64,000 nt of DNA, from positions 14,553-78,552 of the forward strand of contig VWZL01005012.1 in assembly GCA_013396915.1 (NCBI GenBank), written 5' to 3'. Below are positions 1 through 20,900 of this stretch, piece after piece; within the stretch, counting starts at the first letter, position 1; the number at the start of each line of letters is the position of its first letter. Origin of the DNA: Stercorarius parasiticus. Its lineage: Eukaryota > Chordata > Aves > Charadriiformes > Stercorariidae. A program made the position numbers and the translations under genes. The notes beneath the pieces were generated by a model. The model was not told the origin of the DNA. It ran no database searches and saw only the letters and a program-made list of their open reading frames with translations.

Positions 1-1179
1 GGGGGTGGCCAAAAACTACCCCGTTTTGACCTAAAAAAGGGGGTGTTGCTGCTTTGCAAGCTGGAGCAGTGAGGGGTGGGGAGCACCCATGGGTGCTGCT
101 TTGCCCCCATGCCCCCAATGTGGGGGAAAAAGAGGGGGGGTAAGGGTGTTAAAAATACCTCCAAGACCCAATTTCCCTCAAATTAAGGATGCTGGGGGTT
201 GATCCTGGGGGTGTGTTGGGGGGGGGTTCAAGCTCAGCTTGGATTCCCCGATGTCGTAATATGGGGTTGAGCCAGCACATCCCTAGAGAAAGTGGTGGGG
301 GGGAAAGGTGTGGGGTTTTTTTCCCCCCCTTTTCTCTTTTTCCTGCTGTTTCCAGGCTGGGAAAGGCAGGCGGGGTGGGGGATCGCCGAAACAAACTCAT
401 TTCCTCAGGAAACAGAGTGAAAACCTTGGCTGGAAGCTGGGACTCCAGGAATTTGGTGCCGTGGGGGCTTCATGGACACCCCCCTCACCCCAGTCAGAGC
501 GGGGATTTGTGCCTGGAGCTGTGAATTTCAGCCATGCGTGAAGTGCAAAAACAAGGGGGAAAAGTGAAAGCGGATGGAAAAAAGTATAAAATCAGATTTC
601 ACCAGCGATAAAATCTTGCAGTTAAAGCTTCCCCCTCCCGCTGCAGTTTGCAGGCTCAGGGCACCTGGAGGAGATTTTGGGGCTGGAAACTGAGCTTTTT
701 GCACAACCGAGAAGGAAACTGCCTTTTTTCTTTTAACCCTTTTTCCTCCCCGGGGTGGGTTTTGTGGCTGATTAAAGCCAGGCTGCAACCAGGGATCCGG
801 GGAGAGGAGGGGATTCGTTATTAATTGTGCGAGGGGAAGTTTGGGAAGGCTGTTAGCGGCAACGGGGCTGAGAACTGGCACTTTCGTTGCATGCACCTTC
901 CTGCCAGGGGAAACTGAGGCACGGCTGTGTTGGGTTGGATCAACTCATCACCCCTTTGGGGACGATGCCAGCGGGATGGGGACATCTGGATGGGTGCGAA
1001 CCCCAGCCCTGCGCTGCATGGGGGCTGAAGGGACATGACCGGCACCGCTCGGCCCATCGGTGGCGGGGTTCAGGGTGGGTTTTGGGGGGCTCACCCCCTC
1101 GGTGGTGGGCGGAGGGTTGTTTTCCCCGACGGCAGACAATCTGGCTGGGTGGCAGGGCCGTGCCAGGGGGGAAGGAAAT
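1..1179. other. Sequence upstream of the ECE1 island, probably intron or 5' flank
   Basis: G-rich, T-rich sequence with runs of G and short homopolymers. Open frames here are short, lack splice signals in phase and resemble nothing I know. ECE1 first exons of the type that encode extra N-terminal residues were not found, so this is probably the 3' end of the intron following a first exon that lies outside the window, or 5' flanking DNA. Confidence 0.4.
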
Positions 1180-1837
1180 GGTGGCAGCGGCGGCGGCACG
1201 ATAAGGGCCGGCTGCCAACCGGTAAGGTTTCCCCTTGTTTTTCTGCTGGGGAATGAGATAAGAGCCGGGCACCGGCGCGAGATAACGCCCCAGGGGACAA
1301 GGAGCTCGGAGGGAGCCTATTGGTAGCCGAAATTCAAGGTGCTGTCGCCTTTGGGTGCTCAGAGGGAGCCACAGGGTGTCTCGGGGTGCGCACAGTTTGC
1401 AGACGGGGCGTGGAGCGCAAGCGAGCAGGTAGTTTCGGGGTGAAAAGCCATTTTCTCTGCTACCAGCCTTTCTCAGGTCCCCGGCACACCGGGGTTCCCC
1501 GGCACAGGGCGGGTCCTGCACCCCATTTTGGGGCCGGGAACTGTTGGAGGAGGAACCGGCGTTATTCCAGGCTGAAGGGGAGGTTGCACAACGCAGCCCC
1601 GGGGGAAAGCGAGGCGGGTTCGGGCTTCGCTCAGCTTTTGGCTCCGGCTGCGTTGCTTTCCATAACGTTCCTCCGGCGTTTGTTTAGCGCTTTGCTACCC
1701 CGGAGCCATTCGGGATTTAGCTCCCCGGAGGAGGAGGCGGCTTTAGGGGGTGCGTATTCCTTCTTTGCCCTCCTTCCTCCTCCTCCTTTTCGACCCTGAG
1801 CCCCTGGACACCTCTGTTTGCCGATCTCCCCGCGCAG

Positions 1838-10211
<8,374 letters not shown>

Positions 10212-10679
10212 TGGGCGAGCGCTGGAGGGAACTGGCTGCTGGTTGCTTCGTCCTTGCCGACAGCTGAATTTCCCCAGTCCTTTTGAGAGGCTCAAACCAC
10301 TTCTCCGTGCAACGAACTGCCCAGCTCTCAGCCGGAGCGGCGCCCTGCGTCCCCCGGTGTTGTCCGAGGTTCAATCCACTGTGAAAACTCCTCATCCTCT
10401 CGCTCGTTTGTGAAAGGACTTCAATTTTTGGGGTCTTTTCCTTCCCACCATGACCGGGCCACGTGTTGAGGCACGTGCATCCGTGGGCACTGCCCTGTAT
10501 TTACACACGCAGCGCTCCAGCCTGACCCACCCCCCCGGCAAAATGCCTCTTTTCCGGAGGTGATAAAGGGAATGCCACGATGCCGGTGGGTTTGGCTGCG
10601 TGTCTAAATACACCCGACGTACCTTCCTCTCTCCAAAGATACGCACACGAGGATGGAAAATATTTTAAGATATATTTTT

Positions 10680-10680
10680 N
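10680..10680. other. Single undetermined base
   Basis: One N inside the ECE1 3' UTR, in an AT-rich stretch; an assembly or polishing artefact that has no effect on the coding sequence. Confidence 0.99.
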
Positions 10681-11410
10681 GTGCAGTTGTAGGTGCAGCA
10701 CCCTGTGGTGACAGTCCCTCAGCCGGGGAAGCCGGATGGGGCTGCCTGGGCTGCAGATGCAAGTAGCTGGCCCTGGATCGTGGGTTTCTCCAGGAGGGAC
10801 TGTCCTCAGAGGATGCTGATGGGGAAATTGGGGACAGTGGGCCTGGGGACAGGGCTGGAGGATGCTGCGGGTTGCAGAAAGGCATGCTGCAGCTCCTGGG
10901 ATTAGCTTTAATCCCGGAGCGTGAAGGGAAAAGTTGACGTGCCAAAGATGTCACGGAGGCAGTGACGGTGTGGATGGAGCACCCGGTTTTCCCTCCTGTT
11001 GCCTCTGAAGAGAGGTCAGCCACTTTTTCCCTGCCCAAAGGCTTCCCTGGACAAGCGCAGGCGGTTCCTGCCGCTGCTTCACTCGCCGCCGTGCCCGGGA
11101 AACTGCAAGCCCCAAAATCACCGCATGGCCCCAAACCTCCATCCCTCCATGTCCAGTTTGGCACCAGTGTAAGATCTGGACAGGATAGGGGCGAGGGGCT
11201 TTTTTAAGGGTTTTTTAATGTTCCTTTTACGGTTTTGAGAAGAAACCACTGACAGTAGCTCAGGTGCTGCATGTTGTCTCGCGGGGCACCTTGCTCTAGA
11301 CAGAAAGCAAAGATGTAGAGGGATTTTTAATATTTATACGTAAAAGAAGGGATGGGGTGGGATTTTTTTTGTAACTATTTTTTCACCTTATGTGGGCTTA
11401 TTGTAATTGA

Positions 11411-11416
11411 AATAAA
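11411..11416 (+). terminator. ECE1: ECE1 poly(A) signal AATAAA
   Basis: Canonical AATAAA 1.2 kb after the stop codon. It is followed about 20-50 nt later by a T/G-rich element (around 11,431-11,460) typical of a downstream cleavage element. No better signal was seen earlier in the 3' UTR. Confidence 0.8.
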
Positions 11417-11439
11417 TACTTTTTACTGGGTCTGGAGCT

Positions 11440-14400
11440 GCTCACTGCTTGTTCTTTTGGACAGCAGGGAGAGTCTTGTGTCCCCTATCCGTATCTTTCT
11501 CCCTGTCCGCGCCGATGAGACCATCCTGTGCTGACAAGTGAGCTGAGGAGGCTTTTCCCAGCCTGTGCTTGGCATCTGCCAAGCTTTTGTGCCTCAAAAC
11601 CTCATTCTCACTCTGGGTGGGTGGTTGCTTTCCACTTCTATGGCATGGCCCCACACACCTCCCCAGCAGGGAGGTCTTTCCCAGATGCTTTTCCTTCCTC
11701 CCGGGTGAGTTTTTGGCTGGCTGGTCTGTGCTCGGCCCCGCACAGGTTGCTCTCCAAACGGCCATATTTATAGCTCTGTGATGCTGGCTGGCTGCTGCCA
11801 GCTCGGTAACGCAGGCCAGCGCTTCACTCCCGAACGGATGCACTGTGGCTTCCTCAGGCTTGCCCAAAAAAAAGGAAGGCAGGACCTGGACCGCGGGCTC
11901 CCCGCTGAGCACCTGGGAGGGCTGGTGGCCATAAAACAAGCAACGTGCTGTGTGCTCATTTGCTATTTAGCCCCAGCTCATTATTAAGGACTGGATTTGG
12001 GCTGCAGCCTCCTGGTTTTGCCCCATCCGCAGCAAGCTCTTGGAAATACAGAGTGTTTTTGCTGCCGGGATGGGCAGGGCTGAGCCAGCAGCACGCAGGG
12101 GATGCGAGTGTTGCATAAATATAGATGGTAAAATTTCCCTCTTGCTGTTTTTACTGTGTTTTCTCGTCCAGATTGAATTGAAATGCTTTCTGCTTGCACG
12201 CCTCGGTGCGAGGCCCTCAGTTTCCTGCAGAGCTGGGAGACTGGCCCTTGTTTTTTCCCCGGTATCTGGCTAGAAATGGTAGCACAAACCCGCAGAGGGC
12301 GGTGGAGCCGAGAAAATCGTTGCTTGAACTCTCAGCTGACGGGCTGGCAGGAGTCAGCAATGCTACCGGAGTGGTGTCTTGGCCTGGATTTGGCCCTGCG
12401 GGTTTAAAGTGTGGTGAAATACCTGCATTCCTAGGAAAAGAGAGGAGCAGCGTGGGTGCGAGGGAAAGAGGAATTAAACAGGGAGAGCGGGGCTGGGGTG
12501 AAAGTAGGGAGAGGAGCACAGCCCGTCGCATAGAGAGGTAGGATGCTGTTAAAGGCAGTTTAACCACCCAAAAGGGAAATATTTTGGTTCTCTGGGGGTT
12601 ACTCACAGTGAGGGACTGGGCAGGCGGTATCTCTGCCACCATGGAGGGGACACCCCCAGCGCTGGAAGGATTTCAAGGGCGAGCATCAGCTTGATTCAGG
12701 GCAGGGGAACGCCGCGGTCAAGGCTCCCCATGCTGGACTCAGAGCTGGTGGTGGATGTTTGCGGGTCTGGGAAGCCGCCAGGTGAAGGCAGAGCAGGCAG
12801 GAGGTGACTCATCCCACTCGCGTGCCAGTGCCTGGCGTGGACTTGCCTGATCCTGGGTGGTATTTGCTTTATTTTGCGCTCAGTCGTGCCCTGGAGGGCA
12901 GAGATGTTTGCCGAGGGCTGAGCCCGGGCAGGAGGAATGGGGAAAGCTCCAAGCAGGGATGTTTTGGTTTTTTTAATGTTTTTTTTTCTTTTTTTTTTTT
13001 TTTTGCCTGGAGGGTGTTGGAAGGGGATCAGTGGAGGGAAAAGCAAAGAAGAAGGCACTACTATGCCGTGCTGGGTGAAAGCGGGCGCCCGGAGCGTGCT
13101 GGAGCCTCCAAAATGAGCTGGAAATGGCGGTTTTTCACAGGTTTGGTGGGGCTAAGCCAGCCTTCGAGGCTGCGAGAGGATGAAACCCACCTTCTGAACT
13201 GCTCTTCTCCTTCCCAGTTTGCCCCCTCTATGCAGGATCTAACCCCCAGCATATCACACCAGTGCTGGGGTCACCTACTGGGACCGTCAGGTTTTAGGGC
13301 AGTGAACGGGCCAAAAGCTTCCTCAAACAATTCGTGCAGGAAAACAGCCCTTTTCCAGTGACACCCCTATCCTCTCCTCTATTTCCCAAAGTTCACCAAC
13401 ACCTCTGGCCCTGCTACTACACTTTTTGCCGTGTGTTTGTGAGCACCTCTGCTGTGCCAGGTACGTGAGGGACTGGAAAAAGAGCTGGTGGTGCTCCGAA
13501 AGAAGAGCTCAGCGCTGTAAATTCAAGCTGCCGGTGGTGATACTTCAGTTCCCAGGTGCTAATAAAGCCAGCAGGAAAAACAGGAGGAAAAAATGAAATG
13601 GAGAGGAACCAGAGGCAGTAGGAAGGGCGTGAATCCAGCTGGCACTTGCTCAGACTCGCCAAATCTGCACAGTTTGTCAGCCAAATTGTCCTATGTGGGG
13701 TAGTATGGAAGAGAGACCTGTCTGCTTTTTCCTCTTAGGGAAAAAAAAAATGGTAAAAGGAGGGCTGGGGGGAGACACAGACTTTGGAGGAGCTTTAAGG
13801 CAGAGCCAGGAGCCTGGCTCCTTCGCATGGCTAGCACGCTTCGGGAGCTTCAGCAGACAATATGGTGAAAATTATGTTTTTGGGGTTTTTTTCCCTTTCT
13901 AAATGGGCAAAAAGTGATATAACTAAAGATACCGGAGCTGGGAGGCTCTTTCGCAGCTGTGTTTACAGGCAGCTATTTCTGTAGAACAGAGGGAGCCGTA
14001 GACGTCAATTTGCTTTTGGTACGAATTTCCTTCCGCATGAAGGGGTGTACCAGGAGAAGTGCCGTGCTCGGGAGGTGGTCGGTGGAATGGCACCGGGCCC
14101 TGACTCCCCGCCCCCAGCTTTACTCGCACCCTCAAAATTATTAAAAGCGAAGTCTTTACGAGCCGTGGAGGGGGATCCGTCTTCCCAGCAGGCTGCAGAC
14201 AGGAGAGATGTGCTGTGAGCGCAGCAGCTCTCTGGGATGTCTGGAGATCTATCAGTCCTCGGGCAAACCCCCTACCAGGATAAAGGTTCCTCCTTTGTTC
14301 TCCCATTTTCGGGGAGCGGGGGAGTATTTGGCCTTTTGTGGAGGTCATTCTCATGTCTCTCTTTAGCTGTCCTGGTGGAGAATCGGCAGTTGAGCTGGCA

Positions 14401-15825
14401 GGCGGTAGGCTGCAGAGGAAAAATGGCCCAGGAAAAAAAAAATACTTGGAGCCCCCTCTCGTAGCTAAATATTTGTTCCTGGCCACAGATGGAAATAGTC
14501 CCCATTTGGGTCTTCTTTACAGGCTGGCAAGGCTTGGTGGGGCTTTTTTCCTCCAAAAAACCTCATTGTTTTCCATTTCACCCCATTTCCCACAAGCAGT
14601 TTGAGGTAGCTGCGAGCTCACCTCATCCCAGGCGTTTCCCTGTGCAGAACAAAAAGCACAAAGGGAAAATAAGAGCACTCGAGTCATCTTCCCTCCACCA
14701 CTGGCTCCACTAATTACTTCTGGCACTACGCAGTGCGCTTGTTTGGTGCGGCTGTGCCCTGTAGATAGTACTTCAGTCAGTAAGAAACTATTCCAGTCGC
14801 ATGGTTAGTTTTACTGGAGGCCACTGTGGCGGCTCAAGCGGCGTTGGCAGCTCACAGGAGCTTTTCTTTGGAGATCACACCTCGCAGGAGGGCAAGTCTC
14901 GGGGTACACAGCAGTCCTCGTGCATCGGTGTACACAGGCGTCACATCCCAAACCTGACCTGCACAAACCCAATTGTTTAATAATTCAGAGTCTGACTCAA
15001 AAGGCAAAGCGGACTCAAGACCCTTCTATCATTTGTTAGCCACTGAGTGCTGTGCTGCGTTTTGCTGTTGTGAACATCACCAAGCCCAGATTCTCCCCCT
15101 TCAGCTTTGTATTTTAAAACTCAAAATTAGGCAAAATGGTGCTGTTGTGGAGATGTGGATAGATGTGACTCATTGGGTGGGTCTTCTTCAGTGCGCAAGA
15201 CCCCCATCGTTCTTCTGTCCACTTCCAGTTGCAGCACCAGTTACTCGCCAAGTGCCTGAACATACCACCAAGAGAGCTGTTTAACAAAAGAAGCTTTTCA
15301 CTTTTAAAAGTTTGTGATTGCTTTAAAGTATTATTGCAGCTACTAAGAGGATGCAGCAGATGAGACACAAATAAGCTATGGAAAACTTTCCTACAGCAGC
15401 CGGCGTACCCCAGACTAGGTGACCCAGGGTGGCGATACCTGCCAGTGTGGAGAAGGTGCTGGGAGCATTTCCCTGGGATGTGCGTTGCGTCAGGAACGTT
15501 GGTAGGTGCCAGGTGGCTGGAATGAGCCCTCGGGAGCCAGCGGTGGGGCAGGACAAGTCAGGACAACCCAGCAGCTGCTTGAATCTGCTCCGAGGTCCTT
15601 TTTATCTCCCTGAGATGGTACAAACCGCCTTTGCCCCTGCCGAGCTCAGCCTGGCGGTGGTCATGAGCAGCGCTGTGAAACGCTGAAGATGGTGGTGGCG
15701 TGGCAACCCTTGGGGGTGGCGAAGGCATGGCGTGGGGGTGTGAGGAGGATGCCTGCCCCCCACCAGGGCAAGCCTAGATGGCTCTCCCTACACTGATCCC
15801 CATGGCCAGAGGTGGGCTGCTGGGC
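11440..15825. other. Intergenic region between ECE1 and the next gene
   Basis: About 4.4 kb with no exon I can support. Open frames of up to 187 codons occur but have no recognisable domain, no plausible splice structure and no CR1 similarity. A T-run (about 12,975-13,004) and an A-run near 13,740 are present. Confidence 0.6.
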
Positions 15826-16340
15826 CTCCCTCACAGCTGCCATGTCTCCCTCCCTCACAGCCGCCATATCACCCTCAGGGCCACCAGCCATCCCTCAGAG
15901 CCACCATGTCACCTTCAAGGCTGCCAGCCCTCCCTTACAGCCACCATGTCACCCCTGGGGCCGCTGGCTTTCCCTCACAGCCGCCATGTCACCCTCAGGG
16001 CTGCCAGCCCTCCCTCACAGTCCCCATGTCACCCTCAGGGCCCCCGGCCCTCCCTCACAGCTGCAATGTCACCCTTAGGGCTGCTAGTCCTCCCTCTGAG
16101 CTGCCACGTCACACACAGGGCTGCTGGCTCTCCCTCACGGCCACCATGTCACCCCACCAAGGCTGCCGTCCCTCCCTCAGAGCTGCCATGTCCCCCTCAG
16201 GCCACCGTCCCTCCCTCACAGCCACCACGTCATCCTCGGAGCTGCTAGTCCTCCCTCAGAGCTGCCATGCCCCGCTCAGGGCTACCAGCCCTCCCTCAGA
16301 GCCACCATGTCCCCCTCATGGCTCCCAGCCCTCATGAGGG
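15826..16340. repeat. 40-bp minisatellite, about 13 copies
   Basis: A unit close to CCACCATGTCACCCTCAGGG followed by CTGCCAGCCCTCCCTCACAG repeats with an exact 40-bp period: the ATGTC core falls at 15,906, 15,946, 15,986, 16,026 and 16,066, with an ACGTC variant at 16,106 and ATGTC again at 16,146. Later units shift by 1-2 bp. Units differ mostly by single substitutions. Confidence 0.95.
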
Positions 16341-16509
16341 GCTGTGGCCCTGTCCAGTCCCCCCGGGAGCCTGGGATGTGGCTGGATAGGCCATTAGGGC
16401 TGGGGGTGAGTTTTTGGGCAGGGGGAAAGCCGGGTCCCCCTCACAGCCGAGGGTCGCTGAAGCCTCTCAGGCCCCTGCCCGAAGCTTCCCGAACTCCCTC
16501 ACGCCCTCG

Positions 16510-16728
16510 GTCTCCGGAAAGAGCCGAAGTTTCCCGAGGGCCCGAGGGTCACGGGAGGTGCCCGGCTGAGCGCGGAGGGAAGCGAAGGTTTCCGGAAAGA
16601 GCCGAAGGCTGCCGAGCGGCTCCGAAAAGAGCCGAAGATTGCCGAGCGCCACTCTGCAGCGAGAAGCTCCGGAAAGAGCCGAAGGTTGCCGAGCGGCGGT
16701 GTGCCGAGCGTCTCCGGAAAGAGCCGGA
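16510..16728. repeat. GC-rich tandem repeat entering the gap
   Basis: The core GGAAAGAGCCGAAG (with variants) occurs at about 16,516, 16,593, 16,624, 16,670 and 16,715, each followed by TTGCCGAGCGG-like sequence, with spacing of about 31-77 bp. The last copy runs straight into the Ns, so the array probably continues. Confidence 0.85.
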
Positions 16729-17685
16729 NNNNNNNNNNNNNNNNNNNNNNNNNNNNNNNNNNNNNNNNNNNNNNNNNNNNNNNNNNNNNNNNNNNNNNNN
16801 NNNNNNNNNNNNNNNNNNNNNNNNNNNNNNNNNNNNNNNNNNNNNNNNNNNNNNNNNNNNNNNNNNNNNNNNNNNNNNNNNNNNNNNNNNNNNNNNNNNN
16901 NNNNNNNNNNNNNNNNNNNNNNNNNNNNNNNNNNNNNNNNNNNNNNNNNNNNNNNNNNNNNNNNNNNNNNNNNNNNNNNNNNNNNNNNNNNNNNNNNNNN
17001 NNNNNNNNNNNNNNNNNNNNNNNNNNNNNNNNNNNNNNNNNNNNNNNNNNNNNNNNNNNNNNNNNNNNNNNNNNNNNNNNNNNNNNNNNNNNNNNNNNNN
17101 NNNNNNNNNNNNNNNNNNNNNNNNNNNNNNNNNNNNNNNNNNNNNNNNNNNNNNNNNNNNNNNNNNNNNNNNNNNNNNNNNNNNNNNNNNNNNNNNNNNN
17201 NNNNNNNNNNNNNNNNNNNNNNNNNNNNNNNNNNNNNNNNNNNNNNNNNNNNNNNNNNNNNNNNNNNNNNNNNNNNNNNNNNNNNNNNNNNNNNNNNNNN
17301 NNNNNNNNNNNNNNNNNNNNNNNNNNNNNNNNNNNNNNNNNNNNNNNNNNNNNNNNNNNNNNNNNNNNNNNNNNNNNNNNNNNNNNNNNNNNNNNNNNNN
17401 NNNNNNNNNNNNNNNNNNNNNNNNNNNNNNNNNNNNNNNNNNNNNNNNNNNNNNNNNNNNNNNNNNNNNNNNNNNNNNNNNNNNNNNNNNNNNNNNNNNN
17501 NNNNNNNNNNNNNNNNNNNNNNNNNNNNNNNNNNNNNNNNNNNNNNNNNNNNNNNNNNNNNNNNNNNNNNNNNNNNNNNNNNNNNNNNNNNNNNNNNNNN
17601 NNNNNNNNNNNNNNNNNNNNNNNNNNNNNNNNNNNNNNNNNNNNNNNNNNNNNNNNNNNNNNNNNNNNNNNNNNNNNNNNNNNNN
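16729..17685. other. Assembly gap (957 N)
   Basis: A run of undetermined bases. Long open frames reported across it are artefacts of N. The gap follows a GC-rich tandem repeat, a common cause of assembly breaks. Confidence 0.99.
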
Positions 17686-17910
17686 GGTGGGGTGGGAATC
17701 AATCTCAGGTGGCATGTCACCCCGAGCCGCTTTCTCGGCATGATGGCGAGGAGAAGGCTCCCACTCAAAATATAAAAAAAGAAAAAAATATCCCACCGCC
17801 AAAACGGCCACGAAACTGCTACAAAGAGAGGCCGGCGGTGGTGGCGGCGGCTGCTGCGAATGTTTTTTAAAGGTCTTGGGTTCTCTGCTGCGACTAGGCC
17901 CCACGTCAGG

Positions 17911-20900
17911 AGGGAAATACTGCAGGGATCAGCAGGAAAGTGGGGTGGCCAGCCCGCCTGCCCGGGGGAGGTTTTGTTTCCAGCCTCTGACAGCATCCCC
18001 TGGAAAATTGGCTTTTTTTTTTTCTCCCCCCCCTTTCCCCACTCCCCCAAAGTTTTTGGGGTTTTGGGGGGGGTGGGTTATGAAGTTAAAAACACGCTCA
18101 GTGAAATATCACTAGCGTGTTAATCCAGGAGCGGTGTGGCGTGCGGTGCAGGGCACAGGCAGGAGTGTGTTTTGCTATTTATCGGTGGCAGCGGCGGCTT
18201 ACGTTTTTAAGGTGGAAGTGTTTTGTTTTGGTTATTTTTTTTTTTTCTTTTTGCTGAAGGCTGTTTCAGCTGTGTGGTGGTGTGTCTGTGCTCTTCAAGA
18301 AATGTGTTCCCTGTGCATAAGCATTTTTATTGCTCTCACTTTCATTTTTGAGGTGGGAAAACCGAGCCCTTTTATAATCAGTTTAGGTCCATTGTTTTCT
18401 TCAGCTTCTGGCAAGAATCATTCTTGCCATGACCACAAATACGTTGCTTAAATCATGAGACTGTTGACGTTACAGATTTGTTTGGGTCAAGTGGAAAAAA
18501 AAAAAAAAAACCAACAAAAACCAACAAAACCTCTGAAGGTTTTGGAGAGTGCTGCGGAGGGCCGGACTCTCCGCTGGGTGTTTTTTTGGCCAGCTCGTGC
18601 TATTCGGTAATGCCAGCATGTGCTTTATTTGGGGGGGAACCAAAACCCAAAGTGGGAAGGTGCTGTCATGGCGAAGTCAGCGGGGTGGTGGTAAGGAACT
18701 GTTGCTCGGGGGAGATTTTGCTCAGTTTTGAGTGGTGTGCCAAGTGTCACAGTGGGAACGCCGGCCAGCATGCACCTAAGGAGTCCCCGCTCAGCTGAGC
18801 TTCCCAGCAAGATGCTGGTTTGTCTGGAAAGAGTCTTTTTTTTTTTTTAATGGCAAACGTGACGCCTGACGGTTGAAGGGATGAAGTTTGCCTGGGTCTG
18901 GGATCAGGAGTGTGCTGGGCTTTCCAAAGCACTTTATTTTCGAGTAATAATTAAAAGTGCCATGGGGGGACTTGACTGACTTCTCCGACCTCGTTGAGGG
19001 TGAGCTTTGGTGGTGGTTTGCTGGAGCGTCTGTGCCACTGTAGCTGGGACAGGAGGACACCGTTGGTTTTGGTGAGCGTTGTCACAAAACACCTTACACA
19101 CATGAGGGATGAAGCTTGGCTTTACCTGTGAGCGCAGCGTGAAAATAAAAAGCCTTGGAAGGAACAGGCGAGACCCCAAAGGAGCCAGAGATGGTGTGGC
19201 CACGTGTCCCATCGCCAGGACCCAACTTGACACCCAGGGCAAGAGGAAACGGAGAAGCATTAGGTAGATGTGACAAGCTGACGTTACAAAGGTGGGGAGG
19301 TTAAAATGATAGAGTCTATTTTTATTTATAGCCATGCCTGTTTTGAAAACATACTGTGTTTGACCGATACCGCTTCTTAACTTTTAAACTAATAATCTGG
19401 CCTTGTAATATATACAAACAGTGTGTTCTTGATACCTTTTGGGTGAGCTGTGTTCAGGTGTCCTGGCTGGTTATTTTTTTCCTCCGCCGAAACTTGTGTT
19501 TTCTTCCAGGTAGTAAGTAAAAGCTGTTACCTTTGCGAAGAGCTGCTGCAAAAGCGAGGCTTGGGGGAGCATAGTTCATCTCTGATTTACTGGAGTGCGG
19601 AGGGTCATCCGAGTTCAGCCTTATTTTTAGCTCTGTTTGGTTTCTTTTTTTTTTTTTCTTTCCTCTTCCCTCTCTGTTTTGATAGGAGTGTTGAGACAGC
19701 GTTACCCCACAGCAGATAAAGAAGAGTCGCAGGTTTCTTCTGGCAGCTCCGAGCTGAGCGCTGCACGGTCTCCTCCTCACAGCAGCGCCAGGGTTTATTT
19801 GTTGATGTGAAGGATTATTAAATGTTCATAGGTAGATTTGAGGCTCCGACTTGGGCTTTTTTTAAACTAGAACAGCTTCCGCGTGGTGAGCTTTGTGTCT
19901 TTGGAAATATGTGTGGTTTTAGTACTTAATACATCATGAAATTAAATGGCTGGCTGTATAATTGGGAAAAGAAGAATTGGGTGAGAACGAGCTGTACAGG
20001 AAAAAGCTGCTTGCTTCGTGTGCGTTGTAGAAAGGCATTAGCCAGAGAAAAGAAAAATCCAGGGGGAAGAAGGAATCTTTAAAAATTATTTCTTGAAGGA
20101 AAGCAAATCTGGAGAGTGACGGACACAACAGAAATGTTTTGATGGGAGTTTTGTTCTGTTACATGCTGAATAGGAAGTCACTGGAGCTGCTGACAAGACA
20201 GAGCTTTGAAAAATTTCCTTGATGCAGTGGCTTCAAGAAGGTAAATTTTCTGTGGAAAAGTAAGTTGAGATAACGTTGTGGCTCTGGTAGTTGTGAGTAT
20301 TCAATGAGTATTCAATCAGACCTAATTTGGGGAAGAAATTGTGCTCAGAAGTTGTCAGTGTGGACAAATCCTCCATTTGTGACCCTCCTTTGGGAGGGCT
20401 GGGCGAGGGAGGGTGTAACTGTGTGGCTGCAAAGTGACACGCGGAGGGATGTTATCAACAATAAATCCCCATCTGCCCACCTTCACTTTGGCTTTCAGGG
20501 TGCCTCCAAGGAATGAGTTCCAGATGAAGTCGATCATTCTGTAGCAAGACTTTTTCCATAAAAATGTAGAATAATGAAGGTACGCTCCGGGCTGAAGCTC
20601 ACCGCAGACCTTTGTGCTTTTAACCTGCATGTTAAACTATACCGTGTTTCTTTACTCTCTCATATGCTCCCACTGAAGGATAAAGTATTTTTTTTTGTGT
20701 GTGTGTGTTATAATAAGCTACTCTTCAAAAAGTCCCCACGCTGTGAATAAATTTTGTGGATCAATATAATTAGATCACCAGTTTCTTCACAGCCCCAGCC
20801 CAGACATGGGCAAACATTGCACTAGAAAGGACAAATAGATTGATTTGTGTTGAACTCGGGTAACGTGGCGTGTCTGCTGACTCTTCAGGGTTAATGTAAC

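Larger units (their letters stand above)
10212..11430 (+). other. ECE1: ECE1 3' untranslated region
   Basis: About 1.2 kb from the stop codon to the predicted cleavage site. It holds no plausible coding frame. It has AT-rich patches near 10,655-10,680 and 11,320-11,395. One undetermined base is present at 10,680. The 3' end is inferred from the poly(A) signal and the GT-rich sequence after it. Confidence 0.8.
16440..17910 (+). promoter_or_regulatory. EIF4G3: CpG island interrupted by a gap; inferred main EIF4G3 promoter/first exon
   Basis: CpG-dense sequence occurs on both sides of the gap (16,440-16,728 and 17,686-17,900). The right flank contains GGCCGGCGGTGGTGGCGGCG, reminiscent of a housekeeping-gene 5' UTR. 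The position fits the start of the gene following ECE1. No donor is certain and most of the island is N, so the first exon cannot be placed. Confidence 0.45.

Noticed and set aside
1320..1799. 159-codon frame upstream of the ECE1 start
   Set aside because: Explained by the GC-rich island; it ends before the ECE1 exon and resembles no ECE1 isoform N-terminus.
13923..14486. Minus-strand 187-codon open frame
   Set aside because: No domain, no splice signals in support, composition like surrounding intergenic DNA.
15778..16337. Three His/Pro/Ser-rich open frames
   Set aside because: They are produced by a stop-free 40-bp minisatellite whose period rotates the frame; no gene structure.
15826..16340. 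CRISPR-like array
   Set aside because: Tandem units are contiguous and similar throughout, with no unique spacers, in a vertebrate genome.
16307..18050. Open frames of 378-527 codons on both strands
   Set aside because: They are open only because they cross 957 undetermined bases; the real flanking parts look like GC-rich repeat and UTR.
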